From: Craterostigma plantagineum
Lineage: Eukaryota > Streptophyta > Magnoliopsida > Lamiales > Linderniaceae
Direction of reading: 5' to 3'
Length of the DNA stretch: 64,000 bases
NCBI GenBank assembly: GCA_027422505.1
Contig: JAPQWV010000661.1
Location: 186,001-250,000 of the forward strand
In this document: piece by piece, positions 1-10,842 of the stretch
Layout: every line of letters begins with the position of its first letter
Numbering within the stretch: position 1 is the first letter of the stretch
Program-made: the position numbers and the translations under genes
The notes under the pieces: model-generated
What the model saw: only the letters and a program-made list of their open reading frames with translations
The model's database searches: none
Told to the model about the DNA's origin: nothing

Positions 1-2983
1 CCACTCCAAGCCGGTGCAATTCTGTACTCATCGTCTTTCGACTAAGTGCGTCTGCGACTACGTTTGCTTTGCCCGGATGATAATTGATAACGCAGTCGTA
101 GTCTTTTACAAGTTCCAGCCATCGTCGTTGTCTCATATTCAGCTCTTTCTGAGTGAAGAAATATTTCAGACTCTTATGGTCTGTAAAGATTTCGCACCGT
201 TCTCCGTAAAGGTAGTGTCTCCAAATCTTTAAGGCGAAGACGACTGCTGCAAGTTCTAAGTCGTGGGTTGGGTAGTTCTTTTCGTATTCCTTTAGTTGCC
301 GTGAAGCATAAGCGATCACCTTCCCATTTTGCATCAGCACGCATCCCAGTCCGTTTTTCGAGGCATCACTATAGACTGAGAATCCTCCAGTTCCCGAGGG
401 TATAGTCAGAATAGGAGCAGATGTGAGTCGCTTTTTCAGCTCCTGAAAACTTTGTTCGCAAGCTTCAGACCACTTGAAAGGCACGTTCTTCCTCGTAAGG
501 TTTGTCAATGTTGAGGCAATGGTGGAGAAGTCAGCAATGAACTTACGGTAATATCCCGCAAGTCCAAGAAAACTTCGGACCTCAGTTGGAGTAGTTGGTC
601 GTGGCCAATTGTTCACGGCCTCAATCTTACTCGGGTCCACGGAGATTCCACTCCCGGAAATCACGTGTCCCAAGAAGGCTACTTGCTCAAGCCAAAATTC
701 GCATTTCTTGAATTTGGCGTAAAGTTGTTTCTCACGCAAGGTTCCTAAGACGATTCGTAAGTGACTCTCGTGTTCTTTTTTTCTCTTAGAATAGATCAGA
801 ATGTCGTCAATAAAGACGATTATGAAGCGGTCGAGATAGTCTTTAAAGACTCGGTTCATAAGATCCATAAACGCAGCTGGAGCATTTGTCAGTCCAAAAG
901 GCATGACCAGAAACTCGTAATGGCCGTACCTTGTACTGAACGCGGTTTTTGGAACATCTACCTCCCTGATCTTCAACTGATGGTATCCCGAACGGAGGTC
1001 AATTTTCGAGAATACCGTAGCACCCTGTAGTTGGTCGAACAGATCATCGATCCTCGGCAACGGATATTTATTCTTGATCGTGATCTTGTTCAATTCCCGA
1101 TAGTCGATACACAGTCGCATCAACCCGTCTTTCTTTCGCACAAATAGGACTGGTGCTCCCCACGGTGAAAAACTGGGTTGAATAAACCCTTTCCGTAACA
1201 AGTCTTCTAGCTGCTCCTTCAACTCCTTTAGTTCGCTCGGCGTTAGGCGATAAGGAGCTTTAGAAATTGGGGCGGACCCCGGCATCAGATCTATCGTAAA
1301 CTGTATTTCTCGATCAGGGGGTAACCCCGGGAGATCATCGGGAAATACATCAATATACTCATTAACTATCGGTACGTCCTTCAGTTCTGGCTGAGGTAAC
1401 TCCTCTGCCTTCACTGCATATACTAGATAAGACTCACAACCAGATCTCAATAGTCGTTGAGCCTTCAGCGCAGAGATCCGCGAAATACGATTCGAAGTAG
1501 TTTTTCCCGAAAAAGTGAACACTTCTTCTTCGGGCAGTTGAAATTTTACGACCTTTTTGTTGCAATCTATGATGGCTCCGTATCTCGGAAGCCAATCCAT
1601 CCCAAAAATAATATCATAGTCATTCATTGGGATCACAATCAGGTCGACACTCAGATCTCTACCCTCAATGTTCACAGAACATCCTTCCAGCACTTGGTTA
1701 GTGCGTGTCGGATCACCGTGTGGTAGGGTAACAATGTAATTGCATTCAGATAAGGTAGGAGAGACTCCCACCTTTTCCACATATTTGGCCGACACAAATG
1801 AATGTGTAGCCCCATAGTCAATTAACACCGAAGTGGGCACGTCATAGATAGTTAACGTACCCGTTACTACAGAAGGATTTGCTTCGGCCTCCTCATTCGT
1901 TAGAGTAAAGACTCGTGCTGGCACTGGAGGGGGTCGAATCAACGGTCGGTTTGGGACTTGAGGCATATTTTCGTTGCAGTTCCTAGCGTAATGTCCTATT
2001 TTTCCACATCGGAAGCATTGTGGGGTTGGGTTCGGTCTTGGTCCATAGCACGGACCAGAATGGAAACGCCCACACTGTCGACATTGCGTTGTAGCACCTG
2101 AGGGCCGGTTCGGAGCGTTAAATGGCCCTTGGTTCGGTCTTGGTCTCCAGTTCTGCTGGCCCAGTTGATTCCCGCGATAATTTGATCCCTTGCCAAAAAA
2201 TTGGCATTTCTGGTTCCCTCCCCCTTGTTGTCCTTCTGTCCTCCGTTTAGCATCCTGCGCCTTTGCAACCCTGCTCTCCGCCTGCTCAGCTAGGATTGCT
2301 CGTTCAGCGATACGGGCATAAGTCTTCCCTTCCGTATCGTACATACTTACGCTCCGGAAGATCTCGGGTTTGAGACCCTCCAAGAACCGTTCAATCTTCA
2401 ACTCGTCAGTGGCCACGATATGTGGCGCAAACCTAGACAACTGCTCAAATTTGCGGATATAGTCTGCTACAGACATCCCTCCTTGTTTCAGATTGATGAA
2501 CTCGTTCAGCTTCTGCGCTCGATCTGGCGCCGTGAAGTACTTTCCTCGGAAGAGAGTCTTAAATCTCTCCCAGGTCATCATAGTGGGATCCTCGAGCACC
2601 TGGATAGTGTCCCACCAGTAGCCCGCGTTCCCACGTAACATGAAGGTGGCACAAGTCACCTTCTCTGTATCAGGAAGATGACTGACGCGGAACATATTTT
2701 CGATGGTCCTAAGCCAATCCTCCGCATAGGTAGGATCGGCAGCTTCCTCAAATGAAGGGGGGTTTAGTCTTCGGAACCTCTCCCCGGCCGCTTCAGCACG
2801 TTCTGGGCCAGGGGATGTGTGGCGCTCCGAGGAATTTTGACGGTGAATGAGGTCGTTAATCTGATCGGACTGTCGTCGGATCAGATTAGTTAACTGATGG
2901 ATGGTAGAGCGGTCCTCATTAGGTGGGGATTCGGAACCCGCCCTACGACTAGTTTCGCCAACTTCTCTACGTGTCCTTGGCAT
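1..2983 (-). CDS. gag-pol polyprotein, partial, uninterrupted (Gag-PR-RT-RNase H)
   Basis: Reading in triplets from ATG 2983-2981 down to base 1, I find no stop in 994 codons, so the frame is open at the left edge. Order by residue: Gag domain about 88-190; a C-X2-C-X3-H-X3-C knuckle at 301-312; a CCHC knuckle C-X2-C-X4-H-X4-C at 323-336; retropepsin centred on 389-391; RT with the F-I-D-D catalytic turn at 724-727; RNase H with D873, E910, D935 and D978 all present. The role is virus-like-particle assembly and reverse transcription of the element's own RNA. Oddity: the protease catalytic triplet is D-Y-G, where the related element 2 has D-S-G, a single-base change. The start is the first ATG after the PBS leader and matches the Gag start of element 2. 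This is the only long undamaged coding frame in the window. Confidence 0.92.
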   Translation of the reverse strand, partial: MPRTRREVGETSRRAGSESPPNEDRSTIHQLTNLIRRQSDQINDLIHRQNSSERHTSPGPERAEAAGERFRRLNPPSFEEAADPTYAEDWLRTIENMFRVSHLPDTEKVTCATFMLRGNAGYWWDTIQVLEDPTMMTWERFKTLFRGKYFTAPDRAQKLNEFINLKQGGMSVADYIRKFEQLSRFAPHIVATDELKIERFLEGLKPEIFRSVSMYDTEGKTYARIAERAILAEQAESRVAKAQDAKRRTEGQQGGGNQKCQFFGKGSNYRGNQLGQQNWRPRPNQGPFNAPNRPSGATTQCRQCGRFHSGPCYGPRPNPTPQCFRCGKIGHYARNCNENMPQVPNRPLIRPPPVPARVFTLTNEEAEANPSVVTGTLTIYDVPTSVLIDYGATHSFVSAKYVEKVGVSPTLSECNYIVTLPHGDPTRTNQVLEGCSVNIEGRDLSVDLIVIPMNDYDIIFGMDWLPRYGAIIDCNKKVVKFQLPEEEVFTFSGKTTSNRISRISALKAQRLLRSGCESYLVYAVKAEELPQPELKDVPIVNEYIDVFPDDLPGLPPDREIQFTIDLMPGSAPISKAPYRLTPSELKELKEQLEDLLRKGFIQPSFSPWGAPVLFVRKKDGLMRLCIDYRELNKITIKNKYPLPRIDDLFDQLQGATVFSKIDLRSGYHQLKIREVDVPKTAFSTRYGHYEFLVMPFGLTNAPAAFMDLMNRVFKDYLDRFIIVFIDDILIYSKRKKEHESHLRIVLGTLREKQLYAKFKKCEFWLEQVAFLGHVISGSGISVDPSKIEAVNNWPRPTTPTEVRSFLGLAGYYRKFIADFSTIASTLTNLTRKNVPFKWSEACEQSFQELKKRLTSAPILTIPSGTGGFSVYSDASKNGLGCVLMQNGKVIAYASRQLKEYEKNYPTHDLELAAVVFALKIWRHYLYGERCEIFTDHKSLKYFFTQKELNMRQRRWLELVKDYDCVINYHPGKANVVADALSRKTMSTELHRLGV

Positions 2984-3130
2984 TTTTAACTAGTTCTACA
3001 ATCATTCATAGAAAGCACATATATCAAATAACACGTAATCACATAATCAGTCTTTAAACTTACAGGCCAGGCTGGTTCTCCAGGCTTTTGAGCGGCAGTA
3101 CATGGACAGTCTTCAGAATCTAAAGCCGAA

Positions 3131-3142
3131 GCTCTGATACCA
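3131..3142 (-). promoter_or_regulatory. Primer-binding site (tRNA-iMet type), gypsy 1
   Basis: The minus strand reads TGGTATCAGAGC, the standard plant initiator-Met tRNA primer-binding sequence. It lies two bases from the LTR edge at 3145 and about 150 bp upstream of the gag start. Confidence 0.93.
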
Positions 3143-3661
3143 CCTGTGGCGACCCTACTTTTCTAATTAGGATTAGTGGCGGATTTCCGCAACGTAAGCC
3201 GCGGAAGGCCCGTCTAATTAAAACATTTTCCTAAAATAATATACACTAATATAAAAATCCGTCTACATCATTATCTCTGTACACGGGCCGAAGCCCCAAA
3301 AATTATCAAAAGAACAAAAAGCGCTAACGCCGCTCCACAGGTCTTCACCCATGTACCGCACCGCCCTCAAAAGTTCGTGGAGCACCGCCACCAGCCGCCT
3401 CAGTCACGACGCGTATCAGCGTCGGACTCAGTACCTACAACACGTAAACACTGAGCAATTTGCCCAGTAGGTGAATAAAATGCATGTATGCAAGTGTGCA
3501 CTCAATCCCAACCCCAATATCTCACAACATAATATAATGCACACTCTTTCTTTTCCCACATTCCTATTTCACACAACACAGGGCCCTAGGTTAGGCTCGA
3601 CACCCTCGCGCGCAAAGACTACTGGGAGGCCACCCCCAAGTCTCGCGGCAGCCTACCCTGG

Positions 3662-3790
3662 TAGTGCACTGGACGATCACGCCAATGGCCTCCTACCGGG
3701 TCGCTCCGCACCAAAAGTATACACTGATAGTGCACTGGACGATCACGCCAATGGCCTCCTATCAGGTCAAATCAATATCTCGGCGGTATG
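3662..3790. repeat. 66-bp direct duplication inside the LTR
   Basis: The word tagtgcactggacgatcacg begins at 3662 and again at 3728, and the match continues through the following bases. A diverged pair in the same place is visible in the 5' LTR of gypsy 2 (about 60170-60290). Its 3' LTR has lost this part. Confidence 0.75.
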
Positions 3791-4329
3791 CACCTCGGGA
3801 CGGTCACGCCCGAGTAGACAGATCGATCACGCCTGTCTCCGCCAGGTGCCCAGTGAGCCCAACCTCGACTCCTCTAAGAGTCATCAGTCACAAACATCTC
3901 ATTCTACCCCGTACGTCGATATCTAATATCACTACCGTCTCACTACGGTACAACCGTCTCTCGCCCTAACGTGATATGCACGTGATATGCATATATATGA
4001 ATTTCATATAAACATGATTTATATAAATCGTATGTAAAATAGGTGAAGCACATAAGTCACGTAAATCACATAATTACATGACAACACATAAATGTGTTTA
4101 CGTATTGTAGATGGATGATCCACCTACCTGTCCTCCTGCTAGCGTCAAATAAAAAGTCTGATGGAATTCCTATAAGTCGATCCTCTGAATAAATAAATAT
4201 TATCATATCAGTATATTTGCTAAACTGCATAAGTTTTCAAGTTCCCAAACCCTAATTATAGAAAACCCTAAAATTTATGAAAACCTAAAAATAATGATAT
4301 TCCTAAAATAAATAAACCCTAAAATATTG

Positions 4330-4880
4330 AAAATGTCGAGCATATGGATGTCGAGATCTTTCATAATTGAGAAAAGAACAAATGTCGAAACCTATAGAAT
4401 AATCGATATCTATTACCCCTTAACATCTAATAAATGTCGAGACCTATTAAATCTTAAAAATGTCGACCTCTTAATATATGGTAGGAGAAAATGTCGAGAC
4501 TATAGTTATAATGTGAAATGTCGAGACTTAGATGTCGAGATTATTAAAAGAAAATGTCGAGCTCCCTATGTGCTTATCGACATCTTATTAAACAACTAAT
4601 ATCGAGACCTATTAATAATATCGATACCTATTACTTACATCGACATTTATTATTGTTATCAAATATCTCAGGCAAGCAATGTCGAAATCTCAAAATCTAA
4701 ATGTCGGGACTTAGCCTAACAAGTAAAATATCGAGATCTATTATTAATATACTTCGAGATCTTGTTATTGAAAGGCAATTGTCGATATCTTTCATTGAGT
4801 AGCAAATATCGAAGTTAAAGTTGTCGAGCTCCTACAAATGTCGAGAGTCATTACATATCGAGGTTTCTTATTACACATAT
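4330..4880. repeat. Dispersed TGTCGAG-word region within the LTR
   Basis: This AT-rich stretch contains the word tgtcgag or a one-base variant (atcgag, gtcgaa) every few tens of bases, with irregular spacing and no fixed period. The same habit is seen at equivalent places in the LTRs of gypsy 2 (about 53620-54060 and 60860-61310), so it is a property of the LTR family. Its function is unknown. Confidence 0.7.
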
Positions 4881-4884
4881 ATAT

Positions 4885-5080
4885 CTCGACTTTTATTCAC
4901 TAAGCAGTTCGACATCTTCCCATCCTTATCAATATATCTCGACTTTTATTCACTAAGTAGTTCGACATCTTCCCATCCTTATCAATATATCTCGACTTTT
5001 ATTCACTAAGTAGTTCGACATCTTCCCATCCTTATCAATATATCTCGACTTTTATTCATTAAGCAGTTCGACATCTTTTA
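4885..5080. repeat. 53-bp tandem repeat, about 3.7 copies
   Basis: Units begin with ctcgacttttattcactaag at 4885, 4938, 4991 and 5044, an exact 53-bp period. The first three units are almost identical and the last is slightly diverged and cut short. It looks like a recent slippage expansion inside the LTR, and I see no equivalent array in the gypsy 2 LTRs. Confidence 0.92.
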
Positions 5081-5733
5081 TAATTCATCTTGAATTCTTC
5101 CTATAGTTCACATCTCCTCATCTATTTCTCATAAGGAATGCTAAATCTAAACCGTATAGTTTCTAAGCATACTACTTTCGTATAGTTCCTAGGATTACCA
5201 TAAGATCACATGATATTGATGACAACTTCAGTATACTAGGCTTCGACGATTAGGGTTTTCTAAACTAATTTATTTCGAAACCTTCTTAAGATTAACATAC
5301 ACCTTATCAAGACATAAGCTGAAAACAAAAGTAAATGAAATATAGAAACCTTACGTTGAAAACAAGGTTTCCAAGTGGCAGCACCTTTCTCTCCTACTTG
5401 CTTATCCTTCTTTCGTTTAAATGAGTGCTTTATGTCTTTACTTAGTGTTAGTATTCAAAGGTTATCAGATATATACCAGCTCTTCGAAACTTGGGATTGA
5501 TTAGACTAGATGAACTTTTCCTTTGAGTTTACGTAAACTCACTTCTATAGTATATATAAATTTGGCCCTAAATCCTTACATCATTTAAGTCATATTATGG
5601 CCCAAAAATCTATTATTTGTGTCAAATGTTTCGAAATTTATTTGAGGCTTTTCCCCTTAAATTTCGTTACCACATGCTTAATACTTATAGTTAATTACCA
5701 CAAAATCCCGTATTAAATTTTACGGGTATTACA

Positions 5734-8700
5734 GTCTGTATGAGCAAGAACGATCTCAGACTTCTGCTCGGTCTCCCTCACAGCCAAAATTACGACCCCC
5801 TCCCATCAGATGCAGAAATGGTGCATGATTTCCTCCAGATGGGGTACCGTTCGCCGCTCATTAAGCTAGCTCAGATGCAGAGCAATGGGATTCCCCATCC
5901 GTGGAAGACACTTTTTGGAATAATCAATAAGTGTTTATCCCCGAAGCAAGCAGGCTTCGACAAAGGCAACGGCCACATCCTCCGGATATTTCACGGAGTA
6001 ATGTTCTCGCAAAATTACGATTTCGCTCAACTGATCTCGAACGACCTCGCAGAACAGATCAGACAGAAAGAGAACAAACGGTCCAAAAATCTGCCGTATG
6101 CGAGATGGTTCTCCGTCACCATCCGACAACAAATGGAGATGTACGAGCAGAATATTCCACGCCTGCCTCTGGGAGGAAACTATCAGCCACCTAGGCTCAA
6201 GTTCTTTCACAACCCCAAGCTCGCGGACCTAGCTCAGCCATCGATGGCCATTCCGCTCGAGCTGCTACGTCTCGCCGACCCCGCATGAGACGAATATCAG
6301 AGATACTGCCGGGAGCATCATTTGACTGAGCAGATGATTAGAGGGCCCCCGACAGACTTCAACATCAGCCCTCCACATCCACAACAACAGTCTAGTCCTG
6401 AAGACACGATGATTGATGAAGTGGCTCAGGAACTAGAGCTAGAGCCTCCAACTCACGAGGAAATAGTGCCAGATGTTGAGGCCATCCTAATCGATGCCGT
6501 GGCCCAAGAGATGGAACTGGAGGCTCCACCTGTATCTCTTAGTACTGAAGTGCCCATCATTGTCGGCGTGCTCGAAAAACTTATTGAGGAAGGTCTTCTA
6601 GCAGCACAGCCCGAGGCAAAAATAGGGCACATCTCACCACCGCTGGCTACTACGCCAGAAACAGAGGTTCTAATTTCAACAATACAACCTATCGAGCCTC
6701 CGGTGACGGAACCAGTCAGTGAGGATGTAGCATGAGGACTCTCACCTCAGACGGCTACCCCATCAGACACGGAGTCAGATGAGAAGATTCGGTTGATTAG
6801 AAGGACTCCTATACGATTGAGCGTATCATTCGAGTCCCTCTTCGAAACCGTCACCGAACCATCAGACACAGCGCCGACCATCACTCCAAGTGTTGCGGAC
6901 CCTCCTTCGCTCAATCTTGAGCCGCAGCACGTCATGACGGGACCGGAAGCTCCGGTTCTGATACGCAGGAACAATCAGAACCTGCACCAACGCTCATAGA
7001 GGAGAATCTCCAAGATTCGACTCAAGGATTGGGTGGAAGTCTCGAAGAGTCACAACGTCAACTGACTCCGAGCCAACCTGAGGAGCCGGTGTTAGCTCAA
7101 GGGTTGATAAAAGGCGACATCAGTCGTCCTGGACCATCCACAACGAAGGCGTCTGCTTCGTACGTGACTGAAGACAGACTTCATGCCGCTCTCGCTAACG
7201 CGCTGAAGGATTTTGAAGACAAAATTATGGAGAGTGTGCGCAATGCCATCGAGATCTCCCGCCAAGATCGTGGGAAAGCACCCGTCTTGGAGCCGTCCTC
7301 GTCACAATCCATCCTCACACCCACTCAACCCATATTATCCTCACAAACCCCAACACCCATCCTCACCCACAACCCAATAAATCCTGCCATCGTACCCATC
7401 AGCGAACTCTACTCAATTCTGGTCGCCAGGCTGTAGGAATTTGCCACACGAATGTCGGAAGAAGAAGATCTCCTCCGCCGTCTCGTTGATCGTCCTAACC
7501 CATCAGAAACGTGCCGCGGCCAAAGCTCCCACTCCAAACGCCGACCTGACGACCCAGACGATCAGGGCCGTCCTGAGGTGGAGAAAAGGCCAAGGATAAT
7601 TACAGGGGTCAGAGACAGAACCCTGGCGCGACTCAGACAAGTAAAGGAGTCGCTGGAACCTCACAACCCACTACCCAAACAACCACCACCACGCGCCGCA
7701 CCACTCAAACCCAAACCCAAACCCACATTGACCCACCAACCTTTCAAATAAGGACACCTCCGTCCACACCACTGACCTTCTTAAGCCCCTTGCTTCCGGA
7801 AGAAGAAGCAAGTGCTGCCATGCTCGTCGCCCTAGCGCATACTCAGGCGACTCCCTCAACTGCTCCAAACCAACCGGGACCGTCAGGACATGGCGTCAAC
7901 CCACACGAGGTCCTAGACAAATACATATTCGAAGGACAGTGGATGAGCCATTTCATGCCCGATGAGCATCAAAGACAACGGCTTCAGGACGTTCGGCACT
8001 TCCTACAACAAACCTCAGTAGACCTCGTGCTCATAGAAGATGAAGAACTTCAGGAAGGTGAAGACTACCAGCAAGATATCCCAATGCTACCAGAGTTGAT
8101 CACGCAACGAGTGGTTTCCCCCAAAAGACAAATGCCAGGGACCGTTCGGATCGACACGCCATGGGAGAACGTCAGAATCAAAATTCCCTTCCTTGAAGAA
8201 GTTCGTGAACACATCTGGAGGTCACCGGACAGGGTCAAGAAGCCGAACGAGTTCGAGCTAAAAGGGATCTCTCACTGGATCAGCAGAAGAGGATGACCTA
8301 CATCTGGATGCTGACTCATTCCCCGTCCCCGTGGGGATCCACCCTGAACGGGGCGGGGAATCCCCGAGATTTTATCCCCGTGGGGCGGGGACGGGGAATG
8401 ATGTCTCTCCGTGGGATCCCCGTGTGGATCCCCGCCCCGTCCCCGAACCCTTTTTTATATATTATAATATATATAATATTACATTATGATTGAAATAATA
8501 GTAAAATAACATCAAAATATAGACTAATAAATATTAAATTAATACAAATAATATATAAAATTATAATTTATATAATATTTATAACAAAAATATATTCAAA
8601 TTTATATATTATATTAAAGATATTATTTTTTTAAAGAAAATTAAGGGACGGAGAATCCCCGTGGGGAATCCCCGCCCCGCGTGGATCCCTGCGGGGACGG

Positions 8701-9032
8701 GGACGATTTCGTCCCCGAATGTATCGCGGGCACGGGGACGGGGATTAGATCCTCGCCCCCGCCCCGTCCCATTGCCATCCCTAGATGCAAGGCTGGGGAT
8801 GACTAAAGGACAAGTCAAGAGCCACTATAAGAGTCTCTCCCCAATTTGCCAGCTTCTCAGCGTTTACTGTGCTAAAGGAGGTCTTCCAACCCCAACCTAC
8901 GCTATCGAGCGAGTGGACAGAACACGAGAGGAGTTAAGCGAGAGCGACCTACTGTACCTCCCTGTCGACGAGGTATACAACCTCTGTCAGCTGTACGTGG
9001 AGAAGTACAAAGGTCCTCAAGGCTTCGTTTAG
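5734..9032 (+). pseudogene. Sirevirus-type additional (env-like) ORF, copy 1, broken
   Basis: A coding stretch of roughly 1,000 residues can be followed in successive frames. The N-terminal part (5740-6288) is clearly homologous to the minus-strand copy at 43585-43150. The middle part is acidic and proline-rich with low complexity. The C-terminal part (7790-9030) carries a P-W-E-N block followed by a predicted amphipathic stretch. Damage: in-frame stops at about 6286, 6733 and 7434, frameshifts near 7000 and 7745, a MITE at 8319-8783, a stop at 9030, and loss of the last about 160 residues where an LTR begins at 9044. The 5' end is cut by gypsy 1. By family knowledge such an ORF lies between pol and the 3' LTR of Sirevirus-like copia elements. 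Its biochemical role is unknown to me. Confidence 0.7.
8319..8783. mobile_element. GC-rich fold-back MITE, possibly hAT-derived
   Basis: About 130 bp on the left and about 140 bp on the right are very GC-rich and packed with ccccg/cggggac words in inverted orientation. They flank an AT-rich core (about 8450-8640). The right end, read outwards on the minus strand, begins TAGGGATGGCAATGGG, similar to the ends of some plant hAT elements. The insert interrupts the additional ORF: flanking bases match the uninterrupted copy at 41000-41030, but a few host bases and the matching left terminus are missing, so no clean target duplication is visible. No coding capacity. Confidence 0.72.
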
Positions 9033-9043
9033 AAAGAAGGTCT

Positions 9044-9393
9044 TGTAGAATACCTTTTGTAATTGTGCTTTGATTTATTAGCTGTCTTCATAGATTGGGG
9101 CATTATTTGTAGTAGTCCTTAGATTAGGACTAGTTTGATATTTATACCATGTTTGTTTGGTATAAATACATGTACAAACATTGAGATTAATATAGAAAAT
9201 TAGAGAATTGATCCAAAAGGCTGCCAAATCCAATTCTAGAGAGAGAAATTCAGAAATCTGTCTCTCACTACCCAAATTCTCTCTCGTGATCTTCATCGAA
9301 GGTTTTCGATCAAAATTCAATCCATTCAATTCTAATCGAATTCCTTAGGATTTGAGTCTAGGATCATAGGAGTTGATAATTGAGGACCTAACA
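9044..9393 (+). repeat. Copia LTR (350 bp)
   Basis: Begins tgtagaatacc and ends cctaaca, followed at once by a Met-type PBS. It shares long blocks with the LTR at 39908-40250 and, less closely, with the one at 50493-50843, including the tgtacaaacatt segment and the ttgatccgaaaggc-like segment. The TATA box is at 9161-9168. Confidence 0.9.
9161..9168 (+). promoter_or_regulatory. TATA box of the copia LTR
   Basis: TATAAATA in the middle of the LTR, about 230 bp before its end. The same block is conserved in the sister LTR at 39908-40250 on the minus strand, as expected for the element's promoter. Confidence 0.65.
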
Positions 9394-9407
9394 ATCGGTA
9401 TCAGAGC
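9394..9407 (+). promoter_or_regulatory. Primer-binding site, copia 1
   Basis: Reads ATCGGTATCAGAGC directly after the LTR end: the Met-tRNA site with one mismatch (TCGG for TTGG). Confidence 0.85.
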
Positions 9408-9639
9408 AGATTCGTATTGTATTGAATCGAATTGTTAGAAATCAGATCAATTTTTTTTTCGGAACTGTTCCTGCGAAGAACAGTTTTGGCGCGAAATTTC
9501 TTTTCGAAAATTACTTATACAGTCGAAATATTTTTTGGTCAAAACTTATACAGTTTGGTATCAGAACAATTTTTTTCGGAACTGTACATGCTTGTTCTCA
9601 CCTAAGGTATCCCGTAAAGATTGAGTCCCCCAAGCACCT

Positions 9640-10842
9640 TAGGAGATTATCAAAGAAAAGATCTTTTCCTCGGTCAAGCCTACCAAAGCATTTGTACGAG
9701 CTGAAATTAACCTTCCCTGCAAGGTTCAACCCAAATGGGTTCCTAAATCTCCGCCTAGGACGACAAAAGCCGAAAAGGCCAAGTCACCTAAAGAGGAAAA
9801 ACACAAACCCACTTCTTCGAAAGTGAAATGGGTTATTAAAACTCCCTCAAGTAAAACTTTAGGAATCATATCCGATCCGAAAACTATATCTGCTAATCTG
9901 AGAGGATCCATGCTTAAGTGGGTACCTAAAGCTCTCTAACATGTTTTTGCAGATCCATCATGTGTGGTATCTCGACTCAGGTTGCTCCACACACATGACT
10001 GGAAGTCAAGAGCTACTGAGCAACTACAAAGACCGACCAAACGGCAAAGTCAGATTCGGAAACAATGATTAGCTCCCATTCTTGGATGCGGGGATATTAT
10101 CTTGGACAATCTGACGATAAAAGATGTCTCTTATGTCGAAGGCCTCCGCCATAACTTGTTCAGCATAGGCCAATTCTGTGATAAAGGATTTCAAGTGGTC
10201 TTTCATGCTGACCGGTGCAGAATTTTGGATAGTCAGGACACAGAATTACTCTATGGACTTCGGAAATCGAATCTTTACACGATCAACCTGACGTCCGTGC
10301 GGCCCTCGACAGCTGTATGCCTCATTTCTCAGACGATCGTACAAAGGAACAGCTTATGGCATCAACGAATGTCTCATCTGAATATGAAAGCTCTCCAACG
10401 CCTTTCTACGAAAAAGTTGGTTCAAGGTCTTCCAACTATACTACTACAAAAGGAGCATCAATGTTCGGCATGTCAATTAGGAAAAATGAAGCGAGCATCT
10501 CATCATCTCGAGCAAATTGCGTCTACCTCTCGCCCATTGGAACTGATCCACATGGACCTCTGTGGGCCAATGCAGACACAGAGTATCAATGGAGGCAAGT
10601 ACGTGCTAGTTATCGTTGATGACTTCTCTCGCTATACTTGGACTAAGTTCCTCCGAACCAAAGATAAGACAGGGGACTTGATTATCAACTTTGTGAACAC
10701 TACTCAGAATCTGCTCCAACAGACTATCCAAGTTACTCGAACAGACAACGACACTGAGTTCAAGAATAAATATCTCAGTGCATTTTATCAGAAACTTGGA
10801 GTTAGTCAACAATTCTCAGCCGCAAAAACACCACAACAAAAT
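9640..10842 (+). pseudogene. copia 1 gag-linker, protease and integrase N-half
   Basis: About 9640-9940 encodes a lysine/proline-rich linker with repeated W-V-P-K, typical just before Sirevirus-like protease. Protease follows at about 9965 with D-S-G-C-S-T-H-M. A TAG at about 10068 interrupts it shortly after. From 10102 an open frame of 247 codons (up to the insertion) covers the end of protease, the GAG-pre-integrase HHCC zinc module (L-W-H-Q-R-M-S-H and C-S-A-C) and the integrase core with V-D-D-F-S-R-Y-T-W and the second aspartate in T-D-N-D-T-E-F. The solo LTR then cuts it, a few codons before the catalytic glutamate, which is at 13580. Confidence 0.85.

Larger units (their letters stand above)
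1..5733 (-). mobile_element. Ty3/gypsy Tekay-like retrotransposon 1, 5' part
   Basis: On the minus strand the order is 5' LTR (5733-3145), PBS (3142-3131), untranslated leader, then gag-protease-RT-RNase H (2983 to the left edge). Integrase, chromodomain and 3' LTR should lie beyond position 1. Assignment to the Tekay/Del chromovirus type rests on the two-knuckle Gag and on close similarity to element 2 in this window, which keeps a chromodomain-like tail. The 5 bp beyond the LTR (5734-5738, GTCTG) are the expected target-site copy, but the partner is outside the window. The element sits in the additional-ORF sequence that starts at 5734. Confidence 0.93.
3145..5733 (-). repeat. 5' LTR of gypsy element 1 (2589 bp)
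   Basis: The LTR is bounded by TG...CA (plus strand tgtggcgaccc ... gggtattaca) with the PBS immediately outside. Both ends match the LTRs of gypsy 2 and the solo LTR at 10843-13574, so all three belong to one family. The LTR carries a 66-bp duplicated segment near 3662-3790, a long stretch rich in TGTCGAG words (about 4330-4880) and a 53-bp tandem array (4885-5080). Small open frames inside it, such as 3471-3926, have no recognisable domain and look like chance. Confidence 0.92.

Noticed and set aside
1996..2268. 90-codon minus-strand frame over the gypsy 1 knuckles
   Set aside because: Shadow of the long open gag-pol frame in another phase.
3471..3926. 151-codon open frame on the plus strand
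   Set aside because: It lies wholly inside the gypsy LTR, its internal repetition is the 66-bp DNA duplication, and it lacks any domain.
4327..5009. Open frames with repeated C-R-D/C-R-E residues
   Set aside because: They come from the TGTCGAG word field and the 53-bp array in the LTR, not from a Cys-rich protein.
4885..5080. Possible CRISPR-like or satellite array
   Set aside because: Head-to-tail 53-bp units without spacers, confined to one LTR of a plant retrotransposon.
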